A DNA stretch of 64,000 bases from contig NZ_JACRSR010000001.1 in NCBI RefSeq assembly GCF_014384795.1, forward strand, positions 806,001-870,000. The letters are read 5' to 3'. The DNA comes from Gehongia tenuis. Lineage in GTDB: Bacteria > Bacillota > Clostridia > Christensenellales > NSJ-53. The notes beneath the pieces were generated by a model, which saw only the letters and a list, made by a program, of their open reading frames with translations, searched no databases and was not told the origin of the DNA. The stretch's first letter is position 1. Every line of letters begins with the position of its first letter. A program made the translations under genes and the position numbers. This document shows positions 42,844-51,799 of this stretch, one piece after another.

Positions 42844-44061
42844 ATGGAAAACGCAGCGGCGCGCATGGAGAAGGATATCGAGATGCTGTCCAAGATTTCC
42901 GCGCCCGGCCCGGGTGTAACCCGTCTGCCCTTCACGCCGGAGGCCAAAAAGACGGTGGAAGCGCTGAAGTGGCTCATGGCGGAAGCGGGCATGGAGGTTC
43001 GGGTGGACGCATCGGAAGCGGTCATTGGCCGCCTGGAGGGAAAGCGCAGGGAAACAATCCTGATCGGCTCCCACTACGACAGCGTGAAAAACGGCGGCGC
43101 TTTTGATGGCATGTCCGGCGTGATCTGCGGTATTGAGACGGTGCGCCAGCTGAGGGAGGCGGAAATTCAGCCCCTGTATTCGGTGGAAGTTATCGCCATG
43201 AACGATGAGGAAGGGGCGCGTTTCTCCTCGGGATTTTTGTCCAGCAAGGCTCTTCTGGGCGAGATCACGGTGGACGAACTGAAGCGGCTGAAGGATGCGG
43301 CGGGCATAAGCATCTATGAGGCCATGGAGGCATACGGCGCCGACCCCGACCGGATTGGCGAGGCGGTCCGGGAACTTGAGGGGCTCAAAGCTTTTCTTGA
43401 GGTGCACATCGAGCAGGGCCCCATTCTTGAAGCGAACCAGAAATCCATTGGAATCGTGGACACCATCGTGGGTATGAAGCGGCGCATCATCACGGTGAAG
43501 GGCAGGGCGGACCACGTGGGCACCACGCCCATGGATATGCGCATCGATGCCATCGAGATTGCAGCCAAGGCTGTGGCCCGGCTGGGCGATCTCGCACGGG
43601 AATATGAGCATACGGTGGCCACCTGCGGGTATTTTGCACCACTGCCGAACGCCGTTAACACGGTGGCCTCGGAGGTAAAGTTCAGCGTCGATATCCGAAG
43701 CACCAAACTGGAGAATGTGGACGCCGTCTATCACAGATTTCTGGCCATTCTGGATGAGGAAGCCGCCCGGTTTAAGGGAAGCTACTCCATATTGGAGACG
43801 CTGACGGTGGATCCTGTGGACATGGACGAAAAACTGCAGGGGCTGATCGAGGACAGCTGCATCCAAAACGGTTTTGCCTATCAGCATATCAACAGCGGTG
43901 CTGGACATGACAGCCTGCCCATTGGGGAGAAGATGCCCACGGCCATGATTTTTGTGCCCAGCAAAAAGGGCCGCAGCCACTGCCCCGAGGAGGATACTGA
44001 CTGCAAGTATCTGGCGCAGGCGGTAGCGATTTTGAAGGATGTCGTTCTCAACCTGAAATAG
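42844..44061 (+). CDS. allC: Allantoate amidohydrolase (M20 family)
   Basis: A 405-residue zinc-dependent amidohydrolase giving ureidoglycine, ammonia and CO2 from allantoate. Metal ligands and motifs: SHYDSVKNGGAFDG, MNDEEGARF, HIEQGPILEAN, RADHVGTTPMDMRID, SGAGHDSLPIG. Related N-carbamoyl amino acid hydrolases share these, but the cluster points to allantoate. ATG 42844 follows AAAGGAGGAAGGTT; longer upstream reading runs into the pucR promoter. First gene of the run to carbamate kinase. Confidence 0.9.
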   Translation: MENAAARMEKDIEMLSKISAPGPGVTRLPFTPEAKKTVEALKWLMAEAGMEVRVDASEAVIGRLEGKRRETILIGSHYDSVKNGGAFDGMSGVICGIETVRQLREAEIQPLYSVEVIAMNDEEGARFSSGFLSSKALLGEITVDELKRLKDAAGISIYEAMEAYGADPDRIGEAVRELEGLKAFLEVHIEQGPILEANQKSIGIVDTIVGMKRRIITVKGRADHVGTTPMDMRIDAIEIAAKAVARLGDLAREYEHTVATCGYFAPLPNAVNTVASEVKFSVDIRSTKLENVDAVYHRFLAILDEEAARFKGSYSILETLTVDPVDMDEKLQGLIEDSCIQNGFAYQHINSGAGHDSLPIGEKMPTAMIFVPSKKGRSHCPEEDTDCKYLAQAVAILKDVVLNLK

Positions 44062-44113
44062 TACAGGAGCCGCGGGCGTTGCCGGCGGAAGCGCAGATAA
44101 GGGGGTATGTGCG

Positions 44114-47100
44114 GTGCTGCACACCATTATTGAAAAAAACACCTACATGGATTCAGTGGAACTGATGAAGCTGAGCAAGGAGCTCAGTCATTTCTCCGGA
44201 ATCGAGAAGGCCACGGTCATGATGGGCACGGCGGCCAACAAGGAGATCATGGAAAAAGGCGGCTTTGGTTCGGAGAAGCTGACGGCGGCGAAGGCCAACG
44301 ATATGGTGATCGCTGTGGATGCAGAAAATGAGGATGCGGTGAAAAGCGTCCTGAGAGCGGTGAAGGAAGCGGCGGAGGGCAGGAATAAAGCGGCCTCCGG
44401 AGCTGCGGGACAGACCGTGATAAAAAGCTGGGAAGCGGCAAAGGATCTGGGCGGGGACTACAACGTATGTTTGATTTCCGTACCCGGCGAATATGCGGCG
44501 GCGGAGGCCATGGAAGCGCTGAATCAGGGCAGGCATGTGATGCTTTTCAGCGACAACGTGAGCTTGGAGGATGAACTGGCCTTGAAGAAGGCCGCCCATG
44601 CAAAGGGACTTTTGGTGATGGGGCCCGATTGCGGCACCAGCATTTTGGGCGGCGTATCCCTCGCCTTCGCCAACAGTGTGAGGCGGGGCAATATCGGTAT
44701 CGCCGGCGCTTCCGGCACGGGCATTCAGGAGCTTTCCGTCATGATTGACCGGCTGGGCGGAGGCATCTCCCACGCCATTGGTACCGGCGGACGGGATTTG
44801 TCCGGGAAAATTGGCGCCATCACCATGAAGGACGCCGTTGGCGCGCTGGAGGACGATTCGGCTACCGATGTGATTGCGGTGATTTCCAAGCCCCCGGCGC
44901 CGTCGGTGCGGGATGAGCTTTTGGGCGTCCTGGCCGGACTTACGAAACCCTGTGCTGTGCTGTTCCTGGGCGAAAAGGCTCGGGAAGGGACGGGCGGAGT
45001 ACGTCTTGCGGGCACCATGGAGGGCCTGGCAAGGACCGCCGTGGAACTGGCGGGGGGAACTCCGCGGGACCTTGGCGGAGATGGCGATGGGCTGAAAGCA
45101 CTGCCCGGAGCAAAACTCATTGGACTTTTTACCGGCGGAACGCTGGCCTATGAAGCGGCCTATCTGGCGAAGGAGGCCATGGGCATCAAGGAGGAGAGCG
45201 TTCACGAGATGGGCTACATCCTCCGATCGGAGAACGGGGAGATCATTGACCTCGGCGACGATGTGTACACAAAGGGCAAGCCCCATCCCATGATGGATCC
45301 CAGCTCGCGAAACGAGAAAATGAAGGAGATTCTGGCGGGGCTGGACCGACCGGCGGTGGTGCTGCTGGATGTGGTGCTGGGCTATGGCTCGGCCAAGGAT
45401 CCGGCGGCGGAACTGGCCGGCGCCATTGAGGAGCTTCAAAAGGTCCGCGGGGATCGGACCGCGTTCGTGGTCAATCTTCTCGGCACAGAGGGGGATCCTC
45501 AAAATCTCTTCCATTCCAAAGCGGTTCTGGAGAAGGCCGGCGCACACGTCTACCTTGGCAACAGCCGGGCGGTGAAAGCCGCCCTTGAGATCGCCGGATA
45601 CGCCCTGCCCGATGCACCGCTGAAGGCGGCAAAGCTGCCCGGTGCAATAAAGTGTGCGGGGGCTTCAAACGCCGCAAAGGAACTGCTTCAAAGAACGCCT
45701 GCCGTGATCAATGTGGGCCTCAAGGGCTTTGCCGACGATCTTGAGAAGCAGGGCGTAAGATCGGTGCACTTTGAATGGCGGCCGGTGGCCGGCGGCGATA
45801 AAACGCTGTTGAAAGCCCTGAATTTCCTGGGACACTATGAATTTAAGGACGGCCCTTACCGCAACATCGATGAAGCCAATGAGGCTGTAATCGACAAGGT
45901 GCGCGGCAGCCTGCCCTGTCTGGTGGATGTGATTCCCGCCTGCGAGGCGTCGGATGTCTTTGGTCACGGCAAGCTTCTGCTCCATGCCGGACCGCCCATC
46001 GAGTGGCAGGAGATGACCCATCCCATGCAGGGCTCCTGCGTGGGCGCGGCGCTCTTTGAAGAATGGGCTGCGACGGAGGAGGAGGCCTGGGCCCTCTTTG
46101 AGCGGGGCGAGGTGGCCTTCATGCCCTGCCATCATGCGGGCTTCGTGGGACCCATGGGGGGCATCACCTCGGCACACATGCCAGTGCTCAAGGTCACCAA
46201 TGTGACCGGCGGCAACGATGCCTACTGCACCATGAACGAGGGTATCGGCCAGGTGCTGCGTTTCGGCGCCTACGGACCAGCTGTGGTGGACCGGCTGCGC
46301 TTCATGCGGGACACACTGGGCCCCGTGCTGGCAAAGGCGGTGAAGACGGTGGAAGGCGGCCTCAATCTGAACGTGATGATTGGCAGGGCCATTGCCATGG
46401 GCGACGAGTTCCATCAAAGGAACATTGCCGCATCCCTCGTTTTCCTGAAGGAAGTGGCGCCCATCATTGTGGGTCTGGATATCCCCACTGAAGATAAGAG
46501 GAAGGTTATTCAGTTTCTGGCAAACACCGACCAGTTTTTCCTAAATGTGATGATGGCTACCGGCAAAGCGGTGATGGACTACGCGGCGACGGTGGAGTAT
46601 GGGACGGTGGTCACGGTGATGAGCCGTAACGGAAAGGATTTTGGCATCCGTGTGAGCGGCATGGGGAACGAGTGGTTTACCGGCCCGGTCAATACGCCCA
46701 AGGGCCTGTACTTCACGGGCTTTAGCGAGGAGGACGCCAACCCCGACATCGGCGACTCGGCCATCACCGAAACCTTCGGCGTGGGCGGCATGGCCATGAT
46801 CGCGGCGCCGGCGGTCACCCGTTTTGTGGGCAGCGGTGGCTTTTACGACGCGCTGGAGACCAGCAACCGCATGTGCGAGATTACCATCGCCAACAACGGC
46901 ATGTTCCCCATCCCCACCTGGGATTTCAAGGGAACCTGCCTTGGCATCGACATCCGCAAGGTGGCGGCCACCGGCATCACGCCGGTGATCAACACCGGTA
47001 TTGCTCACAAAATTGCGGGCTTGGGACAGATTGGCGCGGGTACGGTCAATCCGCCGCTGGAGTGCTTCACCAAGGCGGTGCTGGCCTATGCGGAAAAACT

Positions 47101-47119
47101 GGGGTTTAACCCGAATTGA
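44114..47119 (+). CDS. allFG: Fused oxamate carbamoyltransferase FdrA/AllF - DUF1116/AllG
   Basis: A 1001-residue single protein. Residues 1 to about 510 are an FdrA-like acyl-CoA-synthetase-fold protein (IEKNTYMDSVELMKLS, LFSDNVSLEDELALKKAA, MGPDCGTSILGG, GIAGASGTGIQE). Residues about 515-1001 are DUF1116/YlbE (INVGLKGFADDLEKQGVRS, MTHPMQGSCVGAALFEEW, PCHHAGFVGPMGGITSAH, VTGGNDAYCTMNEG). In Escherichia coli these are separate proteins (about 555 and 419 residues) that with YlbF/AllH form oxamate carbamoyltransferase: oxalurate + phosphate to oxamate + carbamoyl phosphate. Start GTG 44114 after AAGGGGG. The frame is uninterrupted through the junction. Confidence 0.92.
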   Translation: MLHTIIEKNTYMDSVELMKLSKELSHFSGIEKATVMMGTAANKEIMEKGGFGSEKLTAAKANDMVIAVDAENEDAVKSVLRAVKEAAEGRNKAASGAAGQTVIKSWEAAKDLGGDYNVCLISVPGEYAAAEAMEALNQGRHVMLFSDNVSLEDELALKKAAHAKGLLVMGPDCGTSILGGVSLAFANSVRRGNIGIAGASGTGIQELSVMIDRLGGGISHAIGTGGRDLSGKIGAITMKDAVGALEDDSATDVIAVISKPPAPSVRDELLGVLAGLTKPCAVLFLGEKAREGTGGVRLAGTMEGLARTAVELAGGTPRDLGGDGDGLKALPGAKLIGLFTGGTLAYEAAYLAKEAMGIKEESVHEMGYILRSENGEIIDLGDDVYTKGKPHPMMDPSSRNEKMKEILAGLDRPAVVLLDVVLGYGSAKDPAAELAGAIEELQKVRGDRTAFVVNLLGTEGDPQNLFHSKAVLEKAGAHVYLGNSRAVKAALEIAGYALPDAPLKAAKLPGAIKCAGASNAAKELLQRTPAVINVGLKGFADDLEKQGVRSVHFEWRPVAGGDKTLLKALNFLGHYEFKDGPYRNIDEANEAVIDKVRGSLPCLVDVIPACEASDVFGHGKLLLHAGPPIEWQEMTHPMQGSCVGAALFEEWAATEEEAWALFERGEVAFMPCHHAGFVGPMGGITSAHMPVLKVTNVTGGNDAYCTMNEGIGQVLRFGAYGPAVVDRLRFMRDTLGPVLAKAVKTVEGGLNLNVMIGRAIAMGDEFHQRNIAASLVFLKEVAPIIVGLDIPTEDKRKVIQFLANTDQFFLNVMMATGKAVMDYAATVEYGTVVTVMSRNGKDFGIRVSGMGNEWFTGPVNTPKGLYFTGFSEEDANPDIGDSAITETFGVGGMAMIAAPAVTRFVGSGGFYDALETSNRMCEITIANNGMFPIPTWDFKGTCLGIDIRKVAATGITPVINTGIAHKIAGLGQIGAGTVNPPLECFTKAVLAYAEKLGFNPN

Positions 47120-47919
47120 TGAATTTGGATGGGGCTGTCGCTGAATGCGTGGAGGCTGCTGAGAAAATGTTCAGGAACGGCGCCGAGGGTTGTGTGCATT
47201 CCGTTTACCGCAGTGTGATCAACCTTCAGCTTCCCGGAAGACTTATGGCCCTCCATCCTTCGGAAGCGACGAAAACTCCGCTGTCCATCACCCTCAGAGG
47301 AACGCTTCCAAAGGCGGTCCGAGGCATGCCGGTTCGATTCACGCCCCGCTGGCTGGAGATTGAGGATACCATAATCTTTGCCGGGGAACGGCAGGTTTGG
47401 AATCCGAAGCTTGCCGGGCGGCTGACAAGGGACACTATGGACGGTATTGCCCGGGCAATCGAAAGAAATCTTTTCGCCTTTATGGATAAAGAAGGGTCTG
47501 ATAGCGGTGTCCTGACGGCCGCTTTTCAAAAAAGAATAGCGGCCATGGAAAAAGCCGCGGGCTGGCGGGAAGTTCTGGAGCAAGTGCCTTCCCTGATCGG
47601 ACTGGGGCAGGGGCTCACACCCTCTGGGGACGATTTTCTGGTGGGCATGCTTTGGGCGTGCCGGCTGACAGCGGCGCCCTTTGACGAGCTGTCGAACCGG
47701 GTACGGGAGCTGGCCGGGGGGACAAATGACCTCAGCCGTGAGTTCCTCCTCCGCTCCTGCGAAGGGGAATTTGGTGAGAAACTCCACCGTTTGGCCCGGG
47801 AGGGCAATGAGGCGGCGGTGAAAAGCGTGGCTGAGACCGGCCACAGTTCGGGCCGCGACACCCTTCGGGGCATCCTCATGGCCTTAAGAGTCGCGGTAAA
47901 CATGGAGGAATCATTATGA
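47119..47919 (+). CDS. allH: DUF2877 protein, AllH/YlbF subunit of oxamate carbamoyltransferase
   Basis: A 266-residue protein with the DUF2877 signature IGLGQGLTPSGDDFLVG and GHSSGRDTLRGIL. In Escherichia coli AllH (YlbF) is needed together with AllF and AllG for oxamate carbamoyltransferase activity. ATG 47119 shares one base with the upstream stop (TGATG), and its own stop overlaps the carbamate kinase ATG, so the three proteins are translationally coupled and probably made in fixed ratio. Confidence 0.9.
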   Translation: MNLDGAVAECVEAAEKMFRNGAEGCVHSVYRSVINLQLPGRLMALHPSEATKTPLSITLRGTLPKAVRGMPVRFTPRWLEIEDTIIFAGERQVWNPKLAGRLTRDTMDGIARAIERNLFAFMDKEGSDSGVLTAAFQKRIAAMEKAAGWREVLEQVPSLIGLGQGLTPSGDDFLVGMLWACRLTAAPFDELSNRVRELAGGTNDLSREFLLRSCEGEFGEKLHRLAREGNEAAVKSVAETGHSSGRDTLRGILMALRVAVNMEESL

Positions 47920-48854
47920 AGACTGTGGTCATTGCCATTGGCGGCAACGCGATCACTGAGAGCAGTCAAAAGGGTACCATCGAGGAGCAGCAAAGCAATA
48001 TTAAGCGTTGCTGTGAGAATATTGCCGATCTAATCGAGGCGGGATATGAGATCATTCTGACTCACGGAAACGGGCCGCAGGTGGGCAGTATCGTGCTGCA
48101 AAACGATTTGGCCAAGAGCGTGGTACCGGAAAATCCTCTCGATGTGTGTGGTGCGCAGACTCAGGGCAGTCTTGGTTATCTCATCGCGCAGACCCTCAGC
48201 AATACGCTGAAGCATCGGCATATCCAAAAAAAGATTGCCACTGTGCTCACCCAGGTTTTGGTGGATAAAATGGACCCCAGCTTCCAAAAGCCCACCAAGT
48301 TTATTGGGCCGTTTTTTACCGCGGAGCAGGCGGACTTTCTTGCGAAAACCAAGGGATTTGAGATGCAAAAGGACAGCGAGCGCGGGTACCGCCGGGTGGT
48401 GGCGTCGCCAAGGCCGCTGGATCTGGTGGAAAAGGATGCGGTTTGTGCCTTGTTAAAGGAAGGCTTTTTGATCATAACCGTGGGCGGCGGCGGCATCCCT
48501 GTGGTGCAGGAAGACGAGGAGCTTAAAGGTGTGGAGGCGGTGATCGATAAGGATTTTGCTTCCGCACTGGTGGCCAGGGAGGTAGGAGCAGACACGCTGA
48601 TTATCCTGACAGGGGTGCCCAAAGTGGCCATCGATTTTGGAAAACCCAATATGCGGGAACTGGATGAGATGACCCTCACGGAATGCCGGGCCTATCTAGC
48701 CGAGGGGCAGTTCCCTCCGGGCAGCATGGGTCCCAAGGTGGAGGCTGCCATGGAGTTTGTGGCGGCGGGCGGCAGCGAAGCCATCATTACCTCCATTGAA
48801 AACATGAAATCCGCACTGGAACACCGGGACGGAACGCGGATTTTTGCAGGATAA
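47916..48854 (+). CDS. arcC: Carbamate kinase
   Basis: A 312-residue amino-acid-kinase-fold enzyme. VVIAIGGNAI, LTHGNGPQVGSIVLQND, TVGGGGIPVV and VIDKDFASALVA are diagnostic. It makes ATP from carbamoyl phosphate and ADP. No arginine deiminase or ornithine carbamoyltransferase gene is near; coupling to the oxamate carbamoyltransferase genes shows its role is the energy-yielding end of ureide degradation (AllK-like). A hairpin terminator or attenuator follows. Confidence 0.96.
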   Translation: MKTVVIAIGGNAITESSQKGTIEEQQSNIKRCCENIADLIEAGYEIILTHGNGPQVGSIVLQNDLAKSVVPENPLDVCGAQTQGSLGYLIAQTLSNTLKHRHIQKKIATVLTQVLVDKMDPSFQKPTKFIGPFFTAEQADFLAKTKGFEMQKDSERGYRRVVASPRPLDLVEKDAVCALLKEGFLIITVGGGGIPVVQEDEELKGVEAVIDKDFASALVAREVGADTLIILTGVPKVAIDFGKPNMRELDEMTLTECRAYLAEGQFPPGSMGPKVEAAMEFVAAGGSEAIITSIENMKSALEHRDGTRIFAG

Positions 48855-48862
48855 TGACAATA

Positions 48863-48907
48863 CGCGGCAAATCTTAAAGAGAGATCTTTGGGATTTACCG
48901 CGTTTTT
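48863..48907 (+). terminator. Intrinsic terminator or attenuator between arcC and allB
   Basis: Outer arms CGCGGCAAATC (48863-48873) and GATTTACCGCG (48892-48902), inner pair AAAGA/TCTTT around GAGA, then five T bases. No promoter is recognised between it and the allantoinase gene. Confidence 0.7.
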
Positions 48908-48927
48908 GATGGAAAGGAAAGGTTTCG

Positions 48928-50280
48928 ATGTATGATGTTTTGATTATGGGCGGCCTCGTGGTGAGCGGAAAGGCAGTGACGCCGGCGGGGATCGGGATAA
49001 AGGACGGAAAGATCGCGGCGCTTCTGGCGCCGGAATCGCGGCCGGAGGCGGGAGAGGTGATCGATGCTTCGGGCAGGTATGTGTTTCCCGGCGCCATCGA
49101 CAGCCATGCGCATCTCAACGACCCCGGATTTACCTGGCGGGAGGATTTTGAACATGGCACGGCAGCCGCAGCGGCGGGCGGATGCACCACGGTGGTGGAT
49201 ATGCCCCTGCAGAACGAGCCTGCATTGACGGATGGAGATATCTTTGAACGAAAGCTTGCGGCCGTATCCGGAAAAGCTCATGTGGACTATGCTTTTTGGG
49301 GCGGGCTGGTGGACAGCAATCTGGATCAACTTGCCGGACTCCATGAAAAGGGCTGTGTGGCATTCAAATCTTTCATCGGACCGGTTTCTCCAGATTACGT
49401 GTCCCTCAGCTATGGCGAGGCACGGCAGGCCATGGAGATCATTCATAGCTTTGGCGGCCGCGCCGGCTTCCACTGCGAGGATTTCTCCATCATCCGCCAT
49501 GGCGAGATGCTGAATAAGCGTGCAGGCCGAAACGGCTGGCAGGATTTTCTCGATTCGCGGCCGGTATCGGCGGAGCTGACTGCCACCCAGGCGGTCCTGG
49601 ACCTGGCGGCGGAAACGGGCTGCAAGGTGCATATCTGCCATGTATCCCATCCGAAGGTGGCCGAGGCCATCGCAGAAGCCCAGCGGGCGGGCGTGGACGT
49701 GACGGCGGAGACCTGCGGACATTACCTCAGCTTCACGAAGGAGGATGTTCTCAAGCGGGGCGCGCTCTTCAAATGTGCGCCGCCCCTTCGCAGCAGGGAA
49801 GCGGCGGAAGAGCTTTGGACCTATGTGGAGTCGGGAGTGATCTCTTCGGTGGGTTCGGACCATTCCCCCTGCAGAGCGGATGAAAAGGAGGGCGAGAGCG
49901 TATTTGATATCTGGGGCGGCATCAGCGGCATCCAAAGCACCCTGCAGGTGGTCTACAGCGAAGGTGTGGTGAAGCGGGGTTATTCGCCCACCCTTTTGGC
50001 CAGGGCGCTCAGCGAGGGCCCGGCAAAGACCTTTGGGATCTATGGCCAAAAGGGAGCCCTTCAGCCGGGTTTTGATGGGGACCTGGTGATCCTGGACCCT
50101 GACCGGGTGTGGGAGATCACCGCGGATTCGCTGCATTATCTGAACAGAATTTCTGCCTTCGTGGGCATGAAGGGGAAGGGGCTCCCCGTTTTGACCCTGG
50201 TGCGGGGCAGAATTGTGGCCCGGGATGGGCGGGTTGTGGGCGAAAAGGGATATGGACAACTGGTGAAAAGGATGGGATAG
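48928..50280 (+). CDS. allB: Allantoinase, copy 1
   Basis: A 450-residue cyclic amidohydrolase opening allantoin to allantoate. Metal ligands: DSHAHLNDPG, carboxylated lysine in VAFKSFIG, GFHCEDF, HICHVSHP and SDHSPC. These and DIWGGISGIQS match Escherichia coli AllB more than hydantoinases. Good site AAAGGAAAGG. The second copy starts 2 bases after its stop. Confidence 0.9.
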   Translation: MYDVLIMGGLVVSGKAVTPAGIGIKDGKIAALLAPESRPEAGEVIDASGRYVFPGAIDSHAHLNDPGFTWREDFEHGTAAAAAGGCTTVVDMPLQNEPALTDGDIFERKLAAVSGKAHVDYAFWGGLVDSNLDQLAGLHEKGCVAFKSFIGPVSPDYVSLSYGEARQAMEIIHSFGGRAGFHCEDFSIIRHGEMLNKRAGRNGWQDFLDSRPVSAELTATQAVLDLAAETGCKVHICHVSHPKVAEAIAEAQRAGVDVTAETCGHYLSFTKEDVLKRGALFKCAPPLRSREAAEELWTYVESGVISSVGSDHSPCRADEKEGESVFDIWGGISGIQSTLQVVYSEGVVKRGYSPTLLARALSEGPAKTFGIYGQKGALQPGFDGDLVILDPDRVWEITADSLHYLNRISAFVGMKGKGLPVLTLVRGRIVARDGRVVGEKGYGQLVKRMG

Positions 50281-50282
50281 AC

Positions 50283-51647
50283 GTGTACGATCTGATCATT
50301 CGAAAGGGCAAATTGGTCAAACCCGACGGCATTTTGGAAGCCGATATCGCAATTAAGGACGGAAAATATGCGGCCTTTTTGGCGCCGGGTTCTGCGGCGG
50401 AGGCAAAGGAAGTGGTGGACGCCGAAGGATGCTGCGTCTTTCCCGGCATCATCGACTGCCATGCCCACCTCAACGAGCCGGGCTTTGAATATCGGGAGGA
50501 TTTTGCCACCGGCACCCGTGCGGCGGCGGCGGGCGGCACCACCACCCTCATGGATATGCCGCTCAATAACGATCCGCCCCTCACAAACCGGGCCGCTTTT
50601 GAGCTGAAACTCAGCCGCATTCAGAAGAAGGCGGCGGTGGATTACGCTCTGTGGGGCGGCATTATTGACGATAACACCGATGAGCTGGTGGACCTCAAGG
50701 AGTGCGGCGTTGCCGCCTTCAAGGGTTTTACCTGCCCCAACGGCGATCTGTTTCCCGCCGTAAACCTGGGGCATGTGCGGCGTGCCCTTGAACTGCTCAA
50801 ACCCTATGGCGCTCTTTGCGGGTTCCACTGCGAGGAGTACGGCCAGATTCTGGAGCGGGAGAGGCGGCTCAAGGCCGGGGGCAGCGGCGATCCCATCCGG
50901 GATTTCCTGGACGTCCACGACCTGTGGGCCGAATATGTGGCAACTCAAAACGTCATCGACATGGCCAGAGCCACCGGGGGCAGGGTGCATATTTGCCATG
51001 TGAGCCATCCAAAGGTGGCCCAGCTGGTGCGGGAGGCCAAGGCGGAAGGACTGCCGGTGACGGCGGAGACCTGTCCTCATTACCTGGCCTTTACCGAAAA
51101 GATCGTCTTTGAAAAGGGTGCACCCGCCAAGTGTACGCCGCCCATGCGGGATGAAGCGGCGAAGGAGGGTCTTTGGGAATATGTGCTGGACGGCACGCTC
51201 GACTGCATTGGAAGCGATCATTCGCCGGCGGCGGATGGGGAAAAGGACAATGCCCTTGGTATTTGGGAGGCCTGGGGAGGTCTCAACACCATCCAGTATT
51301 TCCTGCCCCTCATGTTCGATCTCGTCGTTCACCAAAGAAAGCTGAGCCCCTGTCTCATCGCACGGACGATGGGAGAGATGCCGGCGAAAATCTTTGGGCT
51401 GCGGGACAGAAAGGGCGCCTTTGAGATTGGATTGGACGGCGATGCGGTGGTGCTCGACCCCCAAAAGGCCTGGACCGTGACCCGGGAGAGTCTTTTGACC
51501 AAGGGCCATATCTCCATTCTGGAGGGCATATCGGGCAAAGGCGCGGCGGTGCGCACCATCGTGCGCGGCCGGACCGTGGCCCAGGACGGGGCCTTTGAGG
51601 AGGACGCCTTTGGGTATGGGAGCTTTCTTCGGCCGGCTCAATATTGA
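50283..51647 (+). CDS. allB: Allantoinase, copy 2
   Basis: A 454-residue paralogue of the upstream gene, same domain plan. Metal ligands: DCHAHLNEPG, carboxylated lysine in AAFKGFTC, GFHCEEYG, HICHVSHP, SDHSPA; EAWGGLNTIQ follows as in AllB. All catalytic positions are retained in both copies, so neither looks decayed; they may differ in stereo- or substrate preference (for example hydantoins). Start GTG 50283 rather than the much longer upstream frame, which overlaps copy 1. Confidence 0.88.
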   Translation: MYDLIIRKGKLVKPDGILEADIAIKDGKYAAFLAPGSAAEAKEVVDAEGCCVFPGIIDCHAHLNEPGFEYREDFATGTRAAAAGGTTTLMDMPLNNDPPLTNRAAFELKLSRIQKKAAVDYALWGGIIDDNTDELVDLKECGVAAFKGFTCPNGDLFPAVNLGHVRRALELLKPYGALCGFHCEEYGQILERERRLKAGGSGDPIRDFLDVHDLWAEYVATQNVIDMARATGGRVHICHVSHPKVAQLVREAKAEGLPVTAETCPHYLAFTEKIVFEKGAPAKCTPPMRDEAAKEGLWEYVLDGTLDCIGSDHSPAADGEKDNALGIWEAWGGLNTIQYFLPLMFDLVVHQRKLSPCLIARTMGEMPAKIFGLRDRKGAFEIGLDGDAVVLDPQKAWTVTRESLLTKGHISILEGISGKGAAVRTIVRGRTVAQDGAFEEDAFGYGSFLRPAQY

Positions 51648-51706
51648 ACAGATTCCTCTGTAAACGATAAAAATATGTTTTTTCGTGAAATTTCGCCACA
51701 CCTTCC

Positions 51707-51735
51707 TTGCGGATTTCCCGAAGAAAGTATATACT
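51707..51735 (+). promoter_or_regulatory. Possible promoter of the type IV pilus operon
   Basis: TTGCGG (51707-51712), 17-base spacer, TATACT (51730-51735); the -10 is inside a perfect 12-base palindrome AAGTATATACTT (51725-51736). Leader to the pilin start is about 60 bases. Confidence 0.45.
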
Positions 51736-51799
51736 TACAAGAAGTATTGCTGATATGGGTCAATGGGGTCTTTATCTAAAAATAGGAGGTGGGTTCTTT

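Noticed and set aside
44153..45547. A 464-codon open frame opposite the allFG fusion
   Set aside because: Compositional artefact of codon bias in a GC-rich gene; no ribosome-binding site and no family resemblance. Similar shadows oppose the EF-G-like gene, the AKR-like gene, pilB and the allantoinases.
47916..48854. Carbamate kinase as part of an arginine deiminase pathway
   Set aside because: No arcA or arcB nearby; start codon overlap with allH ties it to oxamate carbamoyltransferase.
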